A stretch of 64,000 nucleotides of DNA from Semisulcospira habei (lineage: Eukaryota; Mollusca; Gastropoda; Semisulcospiridae). Positions within the stretch are counted from its first letter, which is position 1. Each line of letters begins with the position of its first letter. Where the stretch lies: assembly GCA_036245525.1 (NCBI GenBank), contig BTPG01000002.1:125501615-125565614 (forward strand). The letters are read 5' to 3'. The position numbers and the translations under genes were made by a program. Below, in pieces: positions 20,836-31,059 of this stretch. Under the pieces are notes generated by a model. That model saw only the letters and a list, made by a program, of their open reading frames with translations, was not told the DNA's origin and searched no databases.

Positions 20836-21007
20836 TTGTCCGCAATGTCTCTTTTGCAAATGTTATTATTAGGTCTTAAAATAATGCTAGACAAAAAGCA
20901 ATTTTTGCCTTGTTTGAAAATTTGTAGTAGGGCTGAATGTTGGAATTTGCTGGAAATTTCTGGTTAGCTGAGAGGAGACATGTTTGGTGCTTTGATTCAT
21001 ACTATCC

Positions 21008-21154
21008 TGAGCTTATCAAGTGGACAATCGTGGGCCTATGTTGTGTTGCCATTGACGTAGTGATTTGAGGGGCACGCTGATTTCAGCTGTGCTTGGGTGT
21101 GGGGTTGGTAAGGAACCAGTCTCATAGCCAAGAAATGAGACGGGTGATGTGCTG

Positions 21155-21203
<49 letters not shown>

Positions 21204-21714
21204 TGCTTGGCAAAAGTGCAGCTGGTGGGCGGTAGTGTTTTTTAGGGAACTGAAAAATTAGGGGATGACTGGGACTGACTAAGGCTAAGAGACTGGACAG
21301 TACGGAAACGGCACTGCGGTCCGTGACCTATAGCGGTGTAGGCCGAAGCCATCTTTTGAAAAGCGGAGCGACGCATTTAGCATGAGCTTATACAGTGGAC
21401 AATTGTGGGCCTATGTTGAGTTGCCATTGACGTAGGGATTTGAGGGGCACGCTGATTTCAGCTGTGCTTGGGTGTGGGGTTGGTAAGGAATCAGGTTCAT
21501 AGCCAAGAAATGAGACTGTCAATGTGCCGGGTTTTTTTTTGTTTGTTTGTTTGTTGTTTTTTTTTTTTTTTTGTTGTTGTTGTTATTTTGTGCATGGCAA
21601 ATGTGCAGCTGGTGGGCGCTAGTGTTTTTTTAGGGGATTGAAATATTAGGGGATACCTGGGACTGACTAAGGCTAAGAGACTGTACAGTACGGAAACGGC
21701 ACTGTAGTCCGTGG
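21008..21714. repeat. tandem duplication of about 330 bp
   Basis: The block GAGCTTATCAAGTGGACAAT ... CGGAAACGGCACTGCGGTCC (21008-21334) recurs at 21382-21714 with about 10% difference. Each copy has a central homopolymer/T-rich tract (21158-21202 poly-T; 21533-21590 mixed T/G). Confidence 0.85.
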
Positions 21715-21937
21715 CCTGAATGTCGTATAAGGAAATACATTTCTGCTCTTCTTCTCCTTTGCACACAAGAGAGTTCCTCCCCATTACGCTCAAAAGGCAG
21801 CAGAAAGCCTCCGGTGCGCAGTGCCTACTCGTGTGGATTGTGCAAAAACTGGTAGACGAGTCTTATTAGTGGCAAGACAACATTGATAGCCGGTTGTATC
21901 GGGAGAATTTTAGGAATCAAACCTTCCACGGAGCAGA

Positions 21938-22054
21938 TTAACCCTGTGCGTGTCGGTAGCGGTTTTGGTCGCGATGATTCCTACAGGAACACAACCCATG
22001 CCTTCCCACAGGAACCACCGCGACCAAAACCGCTCCCCACACGCAAAGGGTTAA
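21938..22054. mobile_element. H4 TTAA hairpin element
   Basis: TTAA at both ends (21938-21941, 22051-22054). Arms CGTGTCGGTAGCGGTTTTGG and CCAAAACCGCTCCCCACACG. The loop is unusually long (about 35 bp, CACAACCCATGCCTTCCCAC), consistent with an insertion at the tip. Confidence 0.85.
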
Positions 22055-22211
22055 CGTACGTATTCCTTCAGAGCCTGCTAGGCAATGAAAATTGTCCGCT
22101 GTCGTCGTCCAAGCGGTCGTTTTACAGCAGCGGAGTGGTATTCAGTCCGACGGCTTGCCACACAAGCCTGTACTTATATCACCCTCCTTCACTGACAACA
22201 AAACCTGACCG

Positions 22212-22509
22212 TTAACCAACTGCAAGAGACAAAGATCCTCATGAGCCCCCGCAATTGCGGGGGCTCGTGAGGATCTGTGTCTCTTGCCGCTGCCGGGGCT
22301 CGTGCGGATCCTCACCTATCGATGACACAACGTTGTACCCAGGTTTCTGGGGGCTTGGATCTTGGCTCCTGGCCGCTGAGTTAACTCATTCGTGACGTGC
22401 CGCCTCCGGATACGCGGCATAAGCCGCGTATCCGGAGGCGGCACGTCTCGAATGAGTTAAAGGAGATTTCTGGAATAGAATCTGCGAGCGATGGCCGTGA
22501 AGGGGTTAA
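22212..22509. mobile_element. H2 TTAA element carrying a nested H3
   Basis: Starts TTAACCAACTGCAAGAG (left terminus shortened) and ends ATGGCCGTGAAGGGGTTAA (22509). The hairpin is at 22222-22287 and its loop is GCAATTGC-like. An H3 element occupies 22381-22460 at the TTAA that other H2 copies show intact (near 55890, GTTGAATTAACCAAGAC). Confidence 0.85.
22381..22460. mobile_element. H3 TTAA hairpin inserted in H2
   Basis: 80 bp, TTAA to TTAA, palindromic from end to end (TTAACTCATTCGTGACGTGC ... TCTCGAATGAGTTAA) with one mismatch in the outer arm. Flanking H2 sequence continues directly (AGGAGATTTCTGGAATAGAA). Confidence 0.9.
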
Positions 22510-22794
22510 CACTCATAATGACACCGCACTGGCTGCTACCTGAGCCTGTAATAATTAGTAATCTACTTCCAACAAAGCGGCACTTGGGTCTCAAAATACT
22601 TGTGTAATTGCAGTTCGTCGAGAGACGAGGTAATGCCTACGCATTATCCGCCCTCAGCAAAGTAGATAAAGGGAAAAGATGGTGGAAAGTTATAGAGGTT
22701 AAAAAATAAAGAACCGCAACTTCCTATACTTATCTAACCAACTCTACCCACAGGTGATTTTCTCTTCTCCGTAATCTCTTGTACTTTTCTGCCA
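22510..22794. other. unannotated stretch
   Basis: No repeat, RNA gene or coding signal recognised. Confidence 0.4.
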
Positions 22795-23800
22795 CCACAA
22801 AAAATCAAGGAAGGCAACGCCATTATGGCTCACGTGTATGACCGATTTACATATATGTGTGACCTTTGTGGCAAGGGCTGGCTTCTGCAGCAGCAAAATC
22901 CATGTTTTCTGAACATGTAAGCATTTTTCACACATCTGTCAACCCCCCTCCCCCCCCCGTGACCCTTGACCTTTGTGATGAGTCGACTAAATTCGTATGC
23001 ATAGGAAGGTCTTATCATCAGATATCTTTGTACCAAATTTGGCTGAAAAATTTGCAAAAATGTTGGCAACACCTACAGTTTGATCAAAAATCGGCATTTT
23101 ACACACATTTGCCAGCCTCTTGTGACCCTTGACCTTTCCAAGGGGTCATTCAAATTAGTATGCATAGATAGGTCGTACCAAATTTCGGTTTTAAGTTGTA
23201 AATAGTATTTGAGAAAAAAAAACATCTTTTGTCAAAATATGGCTATTTTTCACCTATTTCCTGAGCTCTTGTGACCATTGACCTTTCCGAGGGATCAACC
23301 AAATTAGTGTGCATAGAAAGGTCTTCCCATCAGGTATCTCTGTAGCAAGTTTGGGTTTAAAGTTGTTAATAGTATTTGAGAAAGAAAAAAACATCTTTTG
23401 TCAAAATATGGCTATTTCGGACCTATTTCCTAAGCCCTTATGACCCTTTACCTTTCTGAGAGGTCATTCAAATTAGTATGCATAGATATGTCTTACCATC
23501 AGGTATCTCTGTACCAAATTTGGGTTTGAAGTTGTGAATAGTATTTGAAAAAAAAAAAAACATTTTGTCAAAATTTGGCTATTTTTCACCTATTTCCTGA
23601 GCTCTTGTGACCCTTGACCTTTCCGAGGGATCAACTATTAGTACGTATAGAAAGGTCGTCCCATCAGGTATCATTGTACCAAGTTTGGGTTGAAAGTTGT
23701 GAATAGTATTTGAGAAAAACTAAATTGTGTCAAAATATAGCTATTTTTTACCTATTTCCTAAACCCCGGAGACTTTGACCTTTGTGAAAGGTCACTCAAA

Positions 23801-25105
23801 TTGGTATGTTTAGAAAGGTCTTACCGCAAAGTATGCATAGGAAGGTCTTATCATCAGATATCTTTCAAAACTTTCGCCGAGGAACTGCTGGCAGAAGAAC
23901 AGGCTGGCTTCAGAGTTGGAAGAAGCACTGTAGAGCAGATTTTCAACTGCCGCGTCCTGATCGAGAAACATCTGCAGCATCAGCGCGAACTCTACCACAA
24001 CTTCATTGATTTCAGGAAAGCATTTGATCGCGTCTGGCACGACGGACTCTGGCAAGTCATGAGATCGTTCAACATAGAGGAGGGGCTGATCCAAATGATA
24101 GAAGCGCTTTACAAGAACGCCTGCAGCGCGGTTCTACTTAACAATCAGTCAGGCGAGTTCTTCAGGACAACGATCGGTGTCCGTCAAGGATGCCTGCTCT
24201 CTCCTGTCCTTTTCAACATATTCCTGGAGAAGATCATGCAGGAAACCCTCCACAACCACCATACTTCAATCTCTATTGGTGGCAGATCCCTGTGCAATCT
24301 TCGATTCGCAGACGACATTGACCTCATGGCAAGCAGCAATAGTGAGCTTCAAAACCTGACAGACAAACTTTCAAGTAGCGCAGGGTCTTATGGTATGGAG
24401 ATCAGTACGGATAAAAGCAAAGTGATGATCAACACCACAAGCGACAGCAGCAGCAACATTCACATGAACGGCCAGAAGCTAGAAGAGGTCAATAGCTTCA
24501 AGTACTTGGGAGCCACCCTGTCCAAAGACGGTAGTTGCATAGCAGAGATCCGTATCAGGATAGGTACAGCAACATCCGCAATGGCCAGGCTGGACAGGAT
24601 ATGGCAAAGTAACTCCATCAGCTTCACCATCAAGTACAGGCTTTACAAGTCCCTCGTAGTGTCTATTCTACTCTACGGCTGTGAGACTTGGACGCTGCTT
24701 GCAGACTCAGAAAAGAAAATCCAGGCCTTTGAGAACAAGTGCCTGAGGAAGTTGCTCCACATCTCGTACCGCGAGCACAAGACCAACGAATATGTACGGA
24801 GCATCGTCACTTCCCTGGTGGGCCCACATGAACCCCTTCTGGCAACCGTGAAACGGCGCAAGCTTGCTTGGTTTGGCCACGTGACCCGACACAACACCTT
24901 GTCCAAGACTATCCTCCAAGGCACTCTCGAAGGAAGTCGTCGGCGAGGTCGTCAGAGAAAGAGTTGGGTCGCAAACATAAAAGAATGGACCGAACTCGAG
25001 ATGCCAGACTTGCTTGCCACCGCCCAAAATAGAACTCAGTGGAGAGCACTGTCTGTTGCTGCTGCCTTTCAGTCCCCCCAACGCCCAGTTCGGGCAAGGG
25101 ACTGA
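23801..25105 (+). pseudogene. LINE reverse transcriptase, 5'-truncated (RTE-like)
   Basis: Frame of 434 codons. The first ~21 come from the D repeat; LINE homology starts near KTFAEELLAEEQAGF. Motifs in order: QAGFRVGRST (34-43), motif A FIDFRKAFD (68-76, Asp70), motif B GVRQGCLLSP (126-135), catalytic FADD (169-172), YGMEISTDKSK (197-207), FKYLGATLSKDG (233-244). The C-terminus has WFGHVTRH and RRRGRQRKSWV (380-390), typical of this LINE group. The family synthesises cDNA on nicked chromosomal DNA. The endonuclease is absent, so this copy cannot move alone, but the RT frame is intact and therefore young. The stop TGA is the first unit of the 3' (TGA)n tail. Confidence 0.88.
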
Positions 25106-25125
25106 TGATGATGATGATGATGATG
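23835..25125 (+). mobile_element. 5'-truncated LINE insertion
   Basis: 12-bp TSD ACCGCAAAGTAT (23823-23834 and 25126-25137). The 3' tail is (TGA)n. The 5' junction has about 31 bp of filler (23835-23865) identical to D-repeat sequence at 22999-23029. Confidence 0.9.
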
Positions 25126-25406
25126 ACCGCAAAGTATCCCTGGGCCAAGTTTGAAGAATGTGGCTTTAACAGTCTCCGAGAAAAAGCCAACGTTAAAGTT
25201 TACGACGGACGACGGACGGACGACCACTGGCCCAAAACATACTCACTTTTGCTTCGCACGTGCGCCAAAAACCATCTACGGCAATGTTTGTTTCCAGCGG
25301 AAACAAACGTAACGAACGCGTGATATACAAACAGGAGAAAAGAGCGTCACAAAAATGTTGCCATCCCCTTTAGCATAATCCGTCATCTTCACGTAACAAA
25401 TGCCAA

Positions 25407-25510
25407 GCAAGCAAAACGATCCTCGGGCCGACGTCGGCCGCAGTTGGCCGGCGCACGAACGTGTGCGGGCCAACTGCGGCCGACGGTCGGCCCGAAGACC
25501 TCTGGCTTGT
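25407..25510. repeat. H6 hairpin
   Basis: Arms GCAAAACGATCCTCGGGCCG ... GTTGGCCGGCGCAC and the mirrored GTGTGCGGGCCAACTGCGG ... CGAAGACC. About 45 bp per arm, GC-rich, a loop of a few bases. Confidence 0.8.
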
Positions 25511-25713
25511 TGGGTAGCCTTCTCCCTCTTAAACCCATCCTCGTTTAATTTTATTTTCTCTACTTGCCGCCCTCTTTATCAGTCCGACCCTGCCCCTTAC
25601 ACCAGGGTACATCTTTATAGACCTTTATACAATATTTAAGATATGATAACATAAACCAGGTATAAACCAGATTCGCCTGTGCGTGTGCCGGGGTCAGATG
25701 CATGAGTGAGCTT

Positions 25714-25794
25714 AAATAATCCTGCGGATGCCACTAAGCAAGGTGCTCCGCTACAGCGGCGCACCTTGCTTAGTGGCATTCGCAGGATTTAATC
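25714..25794. repeat. H7 hairpin
   Basis: Arms AATCCTGCGGATGCCACTAA and its complement, tip GGTGCTCCGCTACAGCGGCG. Pairing is almost perfect for 34 bp. Confidence 0.85.
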
Positions 25795-26122
25795 TGTAGC
25801 AGATTCCAGCTACCTCACGCAACTGGTCCCTGGTGTGTGATTTCTGACTTGAAGGCCCACTACCACTGTAACTGTTCAAAGGCACACTTCTGTAACAGAT
25901 AGTTAGGCAACGCTACACACAGGTCTACTTATGGTTCATTTGGACACAGGACAATCCAGTAGTTCAGCGCACGTCGTCCTTCTACCAAGTAACCCGACAA
26001 AGAAATCCACTCCGTTCTAGAAATACAAAGCTAGTAGTACGAGAAACAGCTAAAAATAGCTTGTCACGCTAAAGGTGGCGCAGAATCAATGAGTGCGATT
26101 ACGCGTGCGCTTTTCTTGCTGC
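25795..26122. other. unannotated stretch
   Basis: Nothing recognised before the minisatellite. Confidence 0.4.
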
Positions 26123-26506
26123 GTGTCGCAACTGCTGTTAAAGTTCATTAGGTGTCGCAACTGCTGTTAAAGTTCATTAGGTGTCGCAACTGCTGTTAAA
26201 GTTCATTAGGTGTCGCAACTTCTGATAAAGTTCATTAGGTGTCGCAACTGCTGTTAAAGTTCATTAGGTGTCGCAACTGCTGTTAAAGTTCATTAGGTGT
26301 CGCAACTGCTGTTAAAGTTCATTAGGTGTCGCAACTGCTGTTAAAGTTCATTAGGTGTCGCAACTGCTGTTAAAGTTCATTAGGTGTCGCAACTGCTGTT
26401 AAAGTTCATTAGGTGTCGCAACTGCTGTTAAAGTTCATTAGGTGTCGCAACTGCTGTTAAAGTTCATTAGGTGTCGCAACTGCTGTTAAAGTTCATTAGG
26501 TGTCGC
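26123..26506. repeat. 29-bp minisatellite, about 13 units
   Basis: Unit GGTGTCGCAACTGCTGTTAA plus AGTTCATTA, nearly identical throughout; one unit has ACTTCTGATAA. Such homogeneity indicates recent amplification. Confidence 0.95.
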
Positions 26507-26572
26507 TTAAGAAGCACAAATAGTGCTGAAACGTGTCTTCAGATTTATGCGTAATGGTACTTTAAGGCCCAC

Positions 26573-26606
26573 AGCCGTAAGGTCCAAAATCACAGACCAG
26601 CGCCCA
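26573..26606. repeat. H5 half-arm
   Basis: GTAAGGTCCAAAATCACAGA then CCAGCGC. A weak left arm (GGCCCACAGCC) may be its decayed partner. Confidence 0.55.
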
Positions 26607-26852
26607 CAGATTAAATGACCATTAAAACTTGATAACCACACAGAAATTGACGATTCGACCGATGCTAGTTGGCAACACCTGAGGCATCAAAGTGTTTCGC
26701 CGCCTCCCCCGCTGTCGAGCCACGCCAGACACGCCTGTTTATTAACGAGCCAGCTCTTTTATCTTTTATGTTTATCAGCTGAGTGGCGCAACCACCACGA
26801 CAGCGTCAACGTCACGCATTCCCCTTACAGCGCCAACTCCGTGCGGAGAAAA

Positions 26853-26913
26853 GCGATGGTCTGTGGTCTGGACCTTACGGTGTACGCCCCTAGGTCCAAA
26901 ATCGCAGACCGCT
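26853..26913. repeat. H5 hairpin
   Basis: GCGATGGTCTGTGGTCTGGA and TAGGTCCAAAATCGCAGACC, with the loop CCTTACGGTGTACGCCCC partly unpaired. Confidence 0.75.
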
Positions 26914-27020
26914 AGGACAACAGGTATGGCCGCAAAATCTGACAGATTTGTAAGTCTTCTCTGGTGTGGATGATGACCGCGCGGCGTACAGTCGACCACT
27001 TGTAACAACTCAAGGTACCC

Positions 27021-27125
27021 CAGCAGCAAAACGACTTCGGGCCCACGACGGTCGCAGTGGGCCCGCGCACAGCCGTGCGCGGGCCCACTGCGGCCGTCGT
27101 GGGCACGAGGAACTGTGCTTACTGG
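27021..27125. repeat. H6 hairpin, best copy
   Basis: Arms of about 48 bp: AACGACTTCGGGCCCACGAC, GGTCGCAGTGGGCCCGCGCA, loop CAGCCG, then the mirror. Adjoins the SINE at 27173. Confidence 0.88.
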
Positions 27126-27172
27126 GCAGGTCGGATAATACAAAAGTCGGTTGCGGAACATGCTGTCGGGGA

Positions 27173-27490
27173 TGGAGTCCGAAATAGCTCAGGCGGTTAA
27201 ACGTCGGAGCAGGATAGTGAAGGGAATCGCCGGGTCGTGGGTTCGAATCCCGTTCCGGCCCCGGTAGCTGGACTCACAATCCGGGGAGAAAAAAACGGAT
27301 TTGTTCAATAGCATGTCCGCTGAAAGGTCCTGGTAAATCAAAGTGGCACAGTTGGGGTGCGCCTGAGTTGATCAGTGTTTAGGTCGTACTCCATAGGCAA
27401 TAGATTTCCCTGTCCCCCATAACCCGCCCGTCAGGGCCGTCCATGATCACCTCGGTGCTGCGGACGTTAAACCCGAACTAACCAACCAAC
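27173..27490 (+). mobile_element. tRNA-derived SINE (long body)
   Basis: Second copy of the 13613 SINE. A box TAGCTCAGGCGGTTAAA (27185), B box GGGTTCGAATCC (27239), 3' end GGACGTTAAACCCGAACTAA and a (CCAA)n tail. Perfect 11-bp TSD GCTGTCGGGGA (27162-27172 and 27491-27501). Confidence 0.92.
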
Positions 27491-27539
27491 GCTGTCGGGG
27501 AGCCCTGGCCATACTTTTCTTAAGCGAATTACTCTTCTT

Positions 27540-27748
27540 TTAACCCATTCATTGCCGAGAAAAATTAAACACCGCAAGAGGCACGGATCCTCATGAGCCT
27601 CCCGCAGTTGCGGGGGCTCATGAGGATCTATGCCTCTTGCTCGCAGTACTTTGCATCCATGTTTCTGTAACGGCTGGGGATCTTCGTTTCTTCCTTTCTC
27701 TTTTGAATTTTAGTGTAGTTGACGTTGAATTCACAATTGTTTTTGTTC
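27540..27748. mobile_element. H2 TTAA element, left end intact
   Basis: TTAACCCATTCATTGCCGAG starts at 27540. The hairpin at 27574-27640 has arms GCAAGAGGCACGGATCCTCA and tip GCCTCCCGCAGTTGCGGGGG. The right terminus has been lost where the H1 element at 27750 begins. Confidence 0.82.
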
Positions 27749-27749
27749 A

Positions 27750-28088
27750 ACCCATTCAGCCCCGACGCACTACAGCAAGAAATTGTTCGACCATGATAAT
27801 TCAAGGGTAGTGCCACATTAGCTTGGCGCCTGTCGGCGCCAAGCTAATCTGGCACTGCCCTTGAATTATCACGGTCTTTATTAATTTTTTAATTATTTTT
27901 TTTAACCTATTTTATATTGACATTGTAGATGTTAGCAACAGCAAGTTTGTAAAATGACGATTTGTTTCTGTGAAAACCTTTTACCGTTGATAAATACAGT
28001 TCCTCATCATCATCCTGCAACAGGTGCATAGTCGTTAGATGACGCCTGCAAAATATGGGAAATAGGTGCGCCGGACTGAATGAGTTAA
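27750..28088. mobile_element. H1 TTAA element
   Basis: Left end CAACCCATTCAGCCCCGACG (TTAA mutated), right end GCCGGACTGAATGAGTTAA (28088). Hairpin 27789-27876 with arms CATGATAATTCAAGGGTAGT and tip CTTGGCGCCTGTCGGCGCC. An A/T-rich segment follows the hairpin, making this copy longer than the ~205-bp ones. Confidence 0.8.
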
Positions 28089-28133
28089 ACTTGATCTGCA
28101 TCCAGTAGCAGCGACGGGGTGAACAAACTTCCT

Positions 28134-28475
28134 ATACCAAACGAGCACGCAGGATTCTCTAACATGTTGTCATGTTACAATTCCACAACTATACCAAACG
28201 AGCACGCAGGATTCTCTAACATGTTGTCATGTTACAATTCCACAACTATACCAAACGAGCACGCAGGATTCTCTAACATGTTGTCATGTTACAATTCCAC
28301 AACTATACCAAACGAGCACGCAGGATTCTCTAACATGTTGTCATGTTACAATTCCACAACTATACCAAACGAGCACGCAGGATTCTCTAACATGTTGTCA
28401 TGTTACAATTCCACAACTATACCAAACGAGCACGCAGGATTCTCTAACATGTTGTCATGTTACAATTCCACAACT
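28134..28475 (+). repeat. 57-bp minisatellite, six near-identical units
   Basis: Unit of 57 bp (ATACCAAACGAGCACGCAGG, ATTCTCTAACATGTTGTCAT, then 17 bp). Because 57 = 19 x 3, an open frame 28119-28523 encodes six repeats of 19 residues with HAGFSNMLSCYNSTT. There is no signal peptide, splice context or homologue I know. I treat it as non-coding, with a small chance of a repeat protein exon. Confidence 0.9.
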
Positions 28476-28652
28476 GGCGACTCTAAGGACTGTCTTTTCA
28501 AAACTCTTAAGGTCTGTTCCTAAAATCAACTTTTCAACCTTCACGAAACGAAAAGAGTGTGACCATCTTTAAAACAAAAGCGGAAGAACATTTCAGTTCC
28601 TTGATTTGTCCCCTTACACTCAAGATGCAAATAGACATGAAATTGCAGGCTG

Positions 28653-28654
<2 letters not shown>

Positions 28655-28747
<93 letters not shown>
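28655..28747. repeat. (CT)n microsatellite
   Basis: About 93 bp of pure CT. Confidence 0.96.
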
Positions 28748-28748
<1 letters not shown>

Positions 28749-28759
28749 ACCGCAGACTG

Positions 28760-29051
28760 CCACTGGTGTACAGTGTACAGGGGGTGTGCGTGCGCGTGCG
28801 TGTGTGCTCCCGTGCGTGTGTGCAGTGGCCCGTCCCTCGCCGCCGCCGTCGCTGCTACTGCGCGAGGAAACGGAAGAATGTAGACGAAGTGGAGACTACC
28901 GGCTAGAGAGGCAGTCAGTGCTGTGTCAACATTCAACAGGTACTCGCTCAGTACGCAAACGCTCATCGGGACGACGACCCGAATTTTACACGCTACAAGA
29001 AGCCAGTCAGCCGCGTGTGTGATAGCGCTCGACAAGGTTCTCACTACGGTA
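28760..29051 (+). other. GC-rich, CpG-rich stretch
   Basis: CGTCCCTCGCCGCCGCCGTC and neighbouring CpGs stand out against the A/T-rich surroundings. ATTCAACAGGTACTC (about 28931) could be an exon end with a GT donor. A promoter with a first exon is possible but nothing in the sequence proves it. Confidence 0.25.
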
Positions 29052-29150
29052 AGCAAAAGGCCCCACGGGCCGGGGTCTGTCGGGAGTTGGCCTGCGCACT
29101 CCCGTGCGCGGGCCAACTTTGACCGACCTCGGCCCGAGCATCTTTTGCTC
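29052..29150. repeat. H6 hairpin, diverged
   Basis: AGCAAAAGGCCCCACGGGCC on the left and CGAGCATCTTTTGCT on the right. Centre GCGCACTCCCGTGCGCGGGC. Confidence 0.72.
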
Positions 29151-29328
29151 ACCGGGTCCTCTCTGGGTTTGATCTATTTACCGTGTCTACACTTACCGCA
29201 GGTGAAAAAGGTTATCTGTACACCGAGTGGCCGGAGTTTAGTGTCAACCGTGCAAGAAAAAGTGTACCACAAGTTGTTCAGGTAAGAAACTAAACTTTTT
29301 TTGGTTTGTTGAGTAAATCATGATAGTG

Positions 29329-29393
29329 TGCGGGTCCGTGACTTTGGACCATAACGGATCTATGTCCTAAGGTGCAAAATCACAGACCCGCAA
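29329..29393. repeat. H5 hairpin
   Basis: GCGGGTCCGTGACTTTGGAC and GTGCAAAATCACAGACCCGC. Inner arms are partly eroded. Confidence 0.75.
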
Positions 29394-29647
29394 ACAACTG
29401 ACTTATGTGTATTTGCAGTTGAAAAAGATCTTCGTAGAACTAAAAATCTATAATTACTTTACTCTGCAGTCAAGGCGCTTCGCATCAATAGCTGCGGAAG
29501 TGTCGTAAAGTGCTGCCACCTTGAATGAGTTAATTACCCTTAAAATTATTCCAGTTACAGCAAAAAAAAAATACGATTGCTAAGTTTTTACAAAAGTAAA
29601 ACAGTATACTACATTTCAATGTTAACAGCAAACAACCCAAGAATAAG
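29394..29647. other. short stretch with a TTAA-type terminus
   Basis: CACCTTGAATGAGTTAA (about 29516-29532) looks like an H1/H3-type right end. The hairpin belonging to it is not recognisable. Confidence 0.4.
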
Positions 29648-30000
29648 TTGGTTGTACATTGCTTAACGTCCCGACAGCAACAAGACTTTCTCAGGACGTG
29701 CCTGCACTGCTTGTGAAAAAAAAAAACTAAACAGAATATTGAATGTATGTCGCCAGCCGGTCTAATACGCTAAATAAACCTAAGACCATTTAGCAACACA
29801 CATCCAATATCAAGAGCTATAGGCATAGCAGACAATAGGTAGAGTTTAAAAAGGAAAATACAGGTGAATGGACCAAGGGTAGACAGAAACACATGCCCCA
29901 GAATAGAGAGGGAAACCCACCCTGTGGGGCTGACCAGGGTGACCCTGGGAACTAAAAAGTAATTAACCCCACCCAAGTCCCCCAGGGCAGACCCGTATAT
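29648..30000 (-). mobile_element. CTR retroposon
   Basis: Complete except that it ends at GGCAGACCCG without the usual GGTGGGG. A short AATAAG on both sides (29642-29647 and 30001-30006) may be the TSD. It inserted in the tail of a minus-strand LINE 3' end. Confidence 0.8.
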
Positions 30001-30100
30001 AATAAGACCAATAATAATAAGAAGAAGAAGAAGAATTGCATTTATTTGGCGCAAAATCCATACAAAGCAGTCTCCAAGCGCCTCACAATTACAACTTTAC
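30001..30100 (-). mobile_element. LINE 3' end
   Basis: Read on the minus strand: GCGCTTGGAGACTGCTTTGT, GGATTTTGCGCCAAATAAAT, then (CTT)n and (ATT)n. This matches the 3' UTR style of the other CR1/L2-type ends in the window. Confidence 0.6.
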
Positions 30101-30463
30101 AAAACTCATGACAGAAATAAGGGCAGAAACAAACGAAGATAGCAACCTATTTGTCAGTGAGTCACTGATCAGTCGCCCTCTTTCGTATGGTTTTGTTTTA
30201 TATTATTTTTGGAGGGGAAAAAAAAAGGTTCAGTCATTTCAGATTTCAGTGAACGTCTTGCCCTCATCACTACAAAGCGGGTTTTTTTTTTTTTCACTTG
30301 CTGATGATGTCATGACATTTTACACTCTCGTTCGTCACTGACTCCCCGGTCCACATTCGGTCTATACACATCCAGTGCTTTAACACATGAATAAATCCCT
30401 AAAGTCCAACTTCTTAAAGTGCTGAATTTGCCGCTGAAGGCTACATTACAATTCAGTAGACAG
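30101..30463. other. unannotated stretch
   Basis: May be further minus-strand LINE sequence, but no frame or motif is readable. Confidence 0.35.
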
Positions 30464-30553
30464 ATCGACCATGATAGTTCAAGAATGGTGCCAGAGTCGC
30501 TTGGCACCGATAGGCGGCAAGCGATTTTGGCACCATCCTTGAACTATCATGGT
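30464..30553. repeat. H1 hairpin
   Basis: Arms CCATGATAGTTCAAGAATGG and its mirror. The tip CTTGGCACCGATAGGCGGCA has compensating changes in both arms (TCGCTTGGC / GCAAGCGA). Upstream CTACATTACAATTCAGTAG is shared with copies at 32100 and 48860. Confidence 0.82.
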
Positions 30554-30835
30554 AATTCTTTTTCTTCTCGTACAGCGTCGAAAGTTGCAATATGATGCGT
30601 TAGAAAACTTAACTCGTCCAGCAATTTATCAATGCCACATTTGTCTTATGAAACCTGTCGCCGCCGAATCGAGATCTGTGGCGCGTCTGCCAATAAAAAC
30701 TGGACCACAACACTTAGACATAAATTGTAACATGTCGGCCTATTATCTGAACCGGCGACACCATTACTGGACATTTACGTTGTTAACTGGTGACAATTTT
30801 ACCCGTTCAGCCTTGTGACACTCTACAACAGCAAA

Positions 30836-30930
30836 CCGATCGACCATGACAGCTTGAGGGTGTTGCTGGAACAGCGTGGCGTGTGGAGGCGCCAAATTAT
30901 TCTGGCGCCCACCTTTAAACTATCGAAGTG
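30836..30930. repeat. H1 hairpin, decayed
   Basis: GATCGACCATGACAGCTTGA and TTTAAACTATCGAAG; the middle is GCGTGGCGTGTGGAGGCGCC. Confidence 0.65.
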
Positions 30931-31059
30931 GATATGCTGCTTGAACTAGTGTGCAAATTACAGTCTACAAAAGACAATTCCTAAAATTAAAGGCTGAATA
31001 ATAGGCACCTTACGAGTGGGAGTTGAGATAAATGTGTCTAAACTGCGCGCAGGGAGCTG

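Larger units (their letters stand above)
22795..25270. mobile_element. D repeat, copy 2, interrupted by a LINE
   Basis: Opens AAGGCAACGCCATTATGGCT, CACGTG and closes CGCACGTGCGCCAAAAA, matching copy 1. It contains five or six ~170-bp units. The LINE (23835-25125) splits GTCTTACCGCAAAGTATCCC. Copy 1 shows the empty site near 5227-5238. Confidence 0.75.

Noticed and set aside
23801..25105. A host gene encoding a 434-residue protein
   Set aside because: All recognisable domains are LINE reverse transcriptase, the start lies in repeat DNA, and TSDs flank the piece.
27173..27250. tRNA gene at the head of the long SINE
   Set aside because: Two copies share 300 bp of non-tRNA body, a tail and TSDs. 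It is a retroposon.
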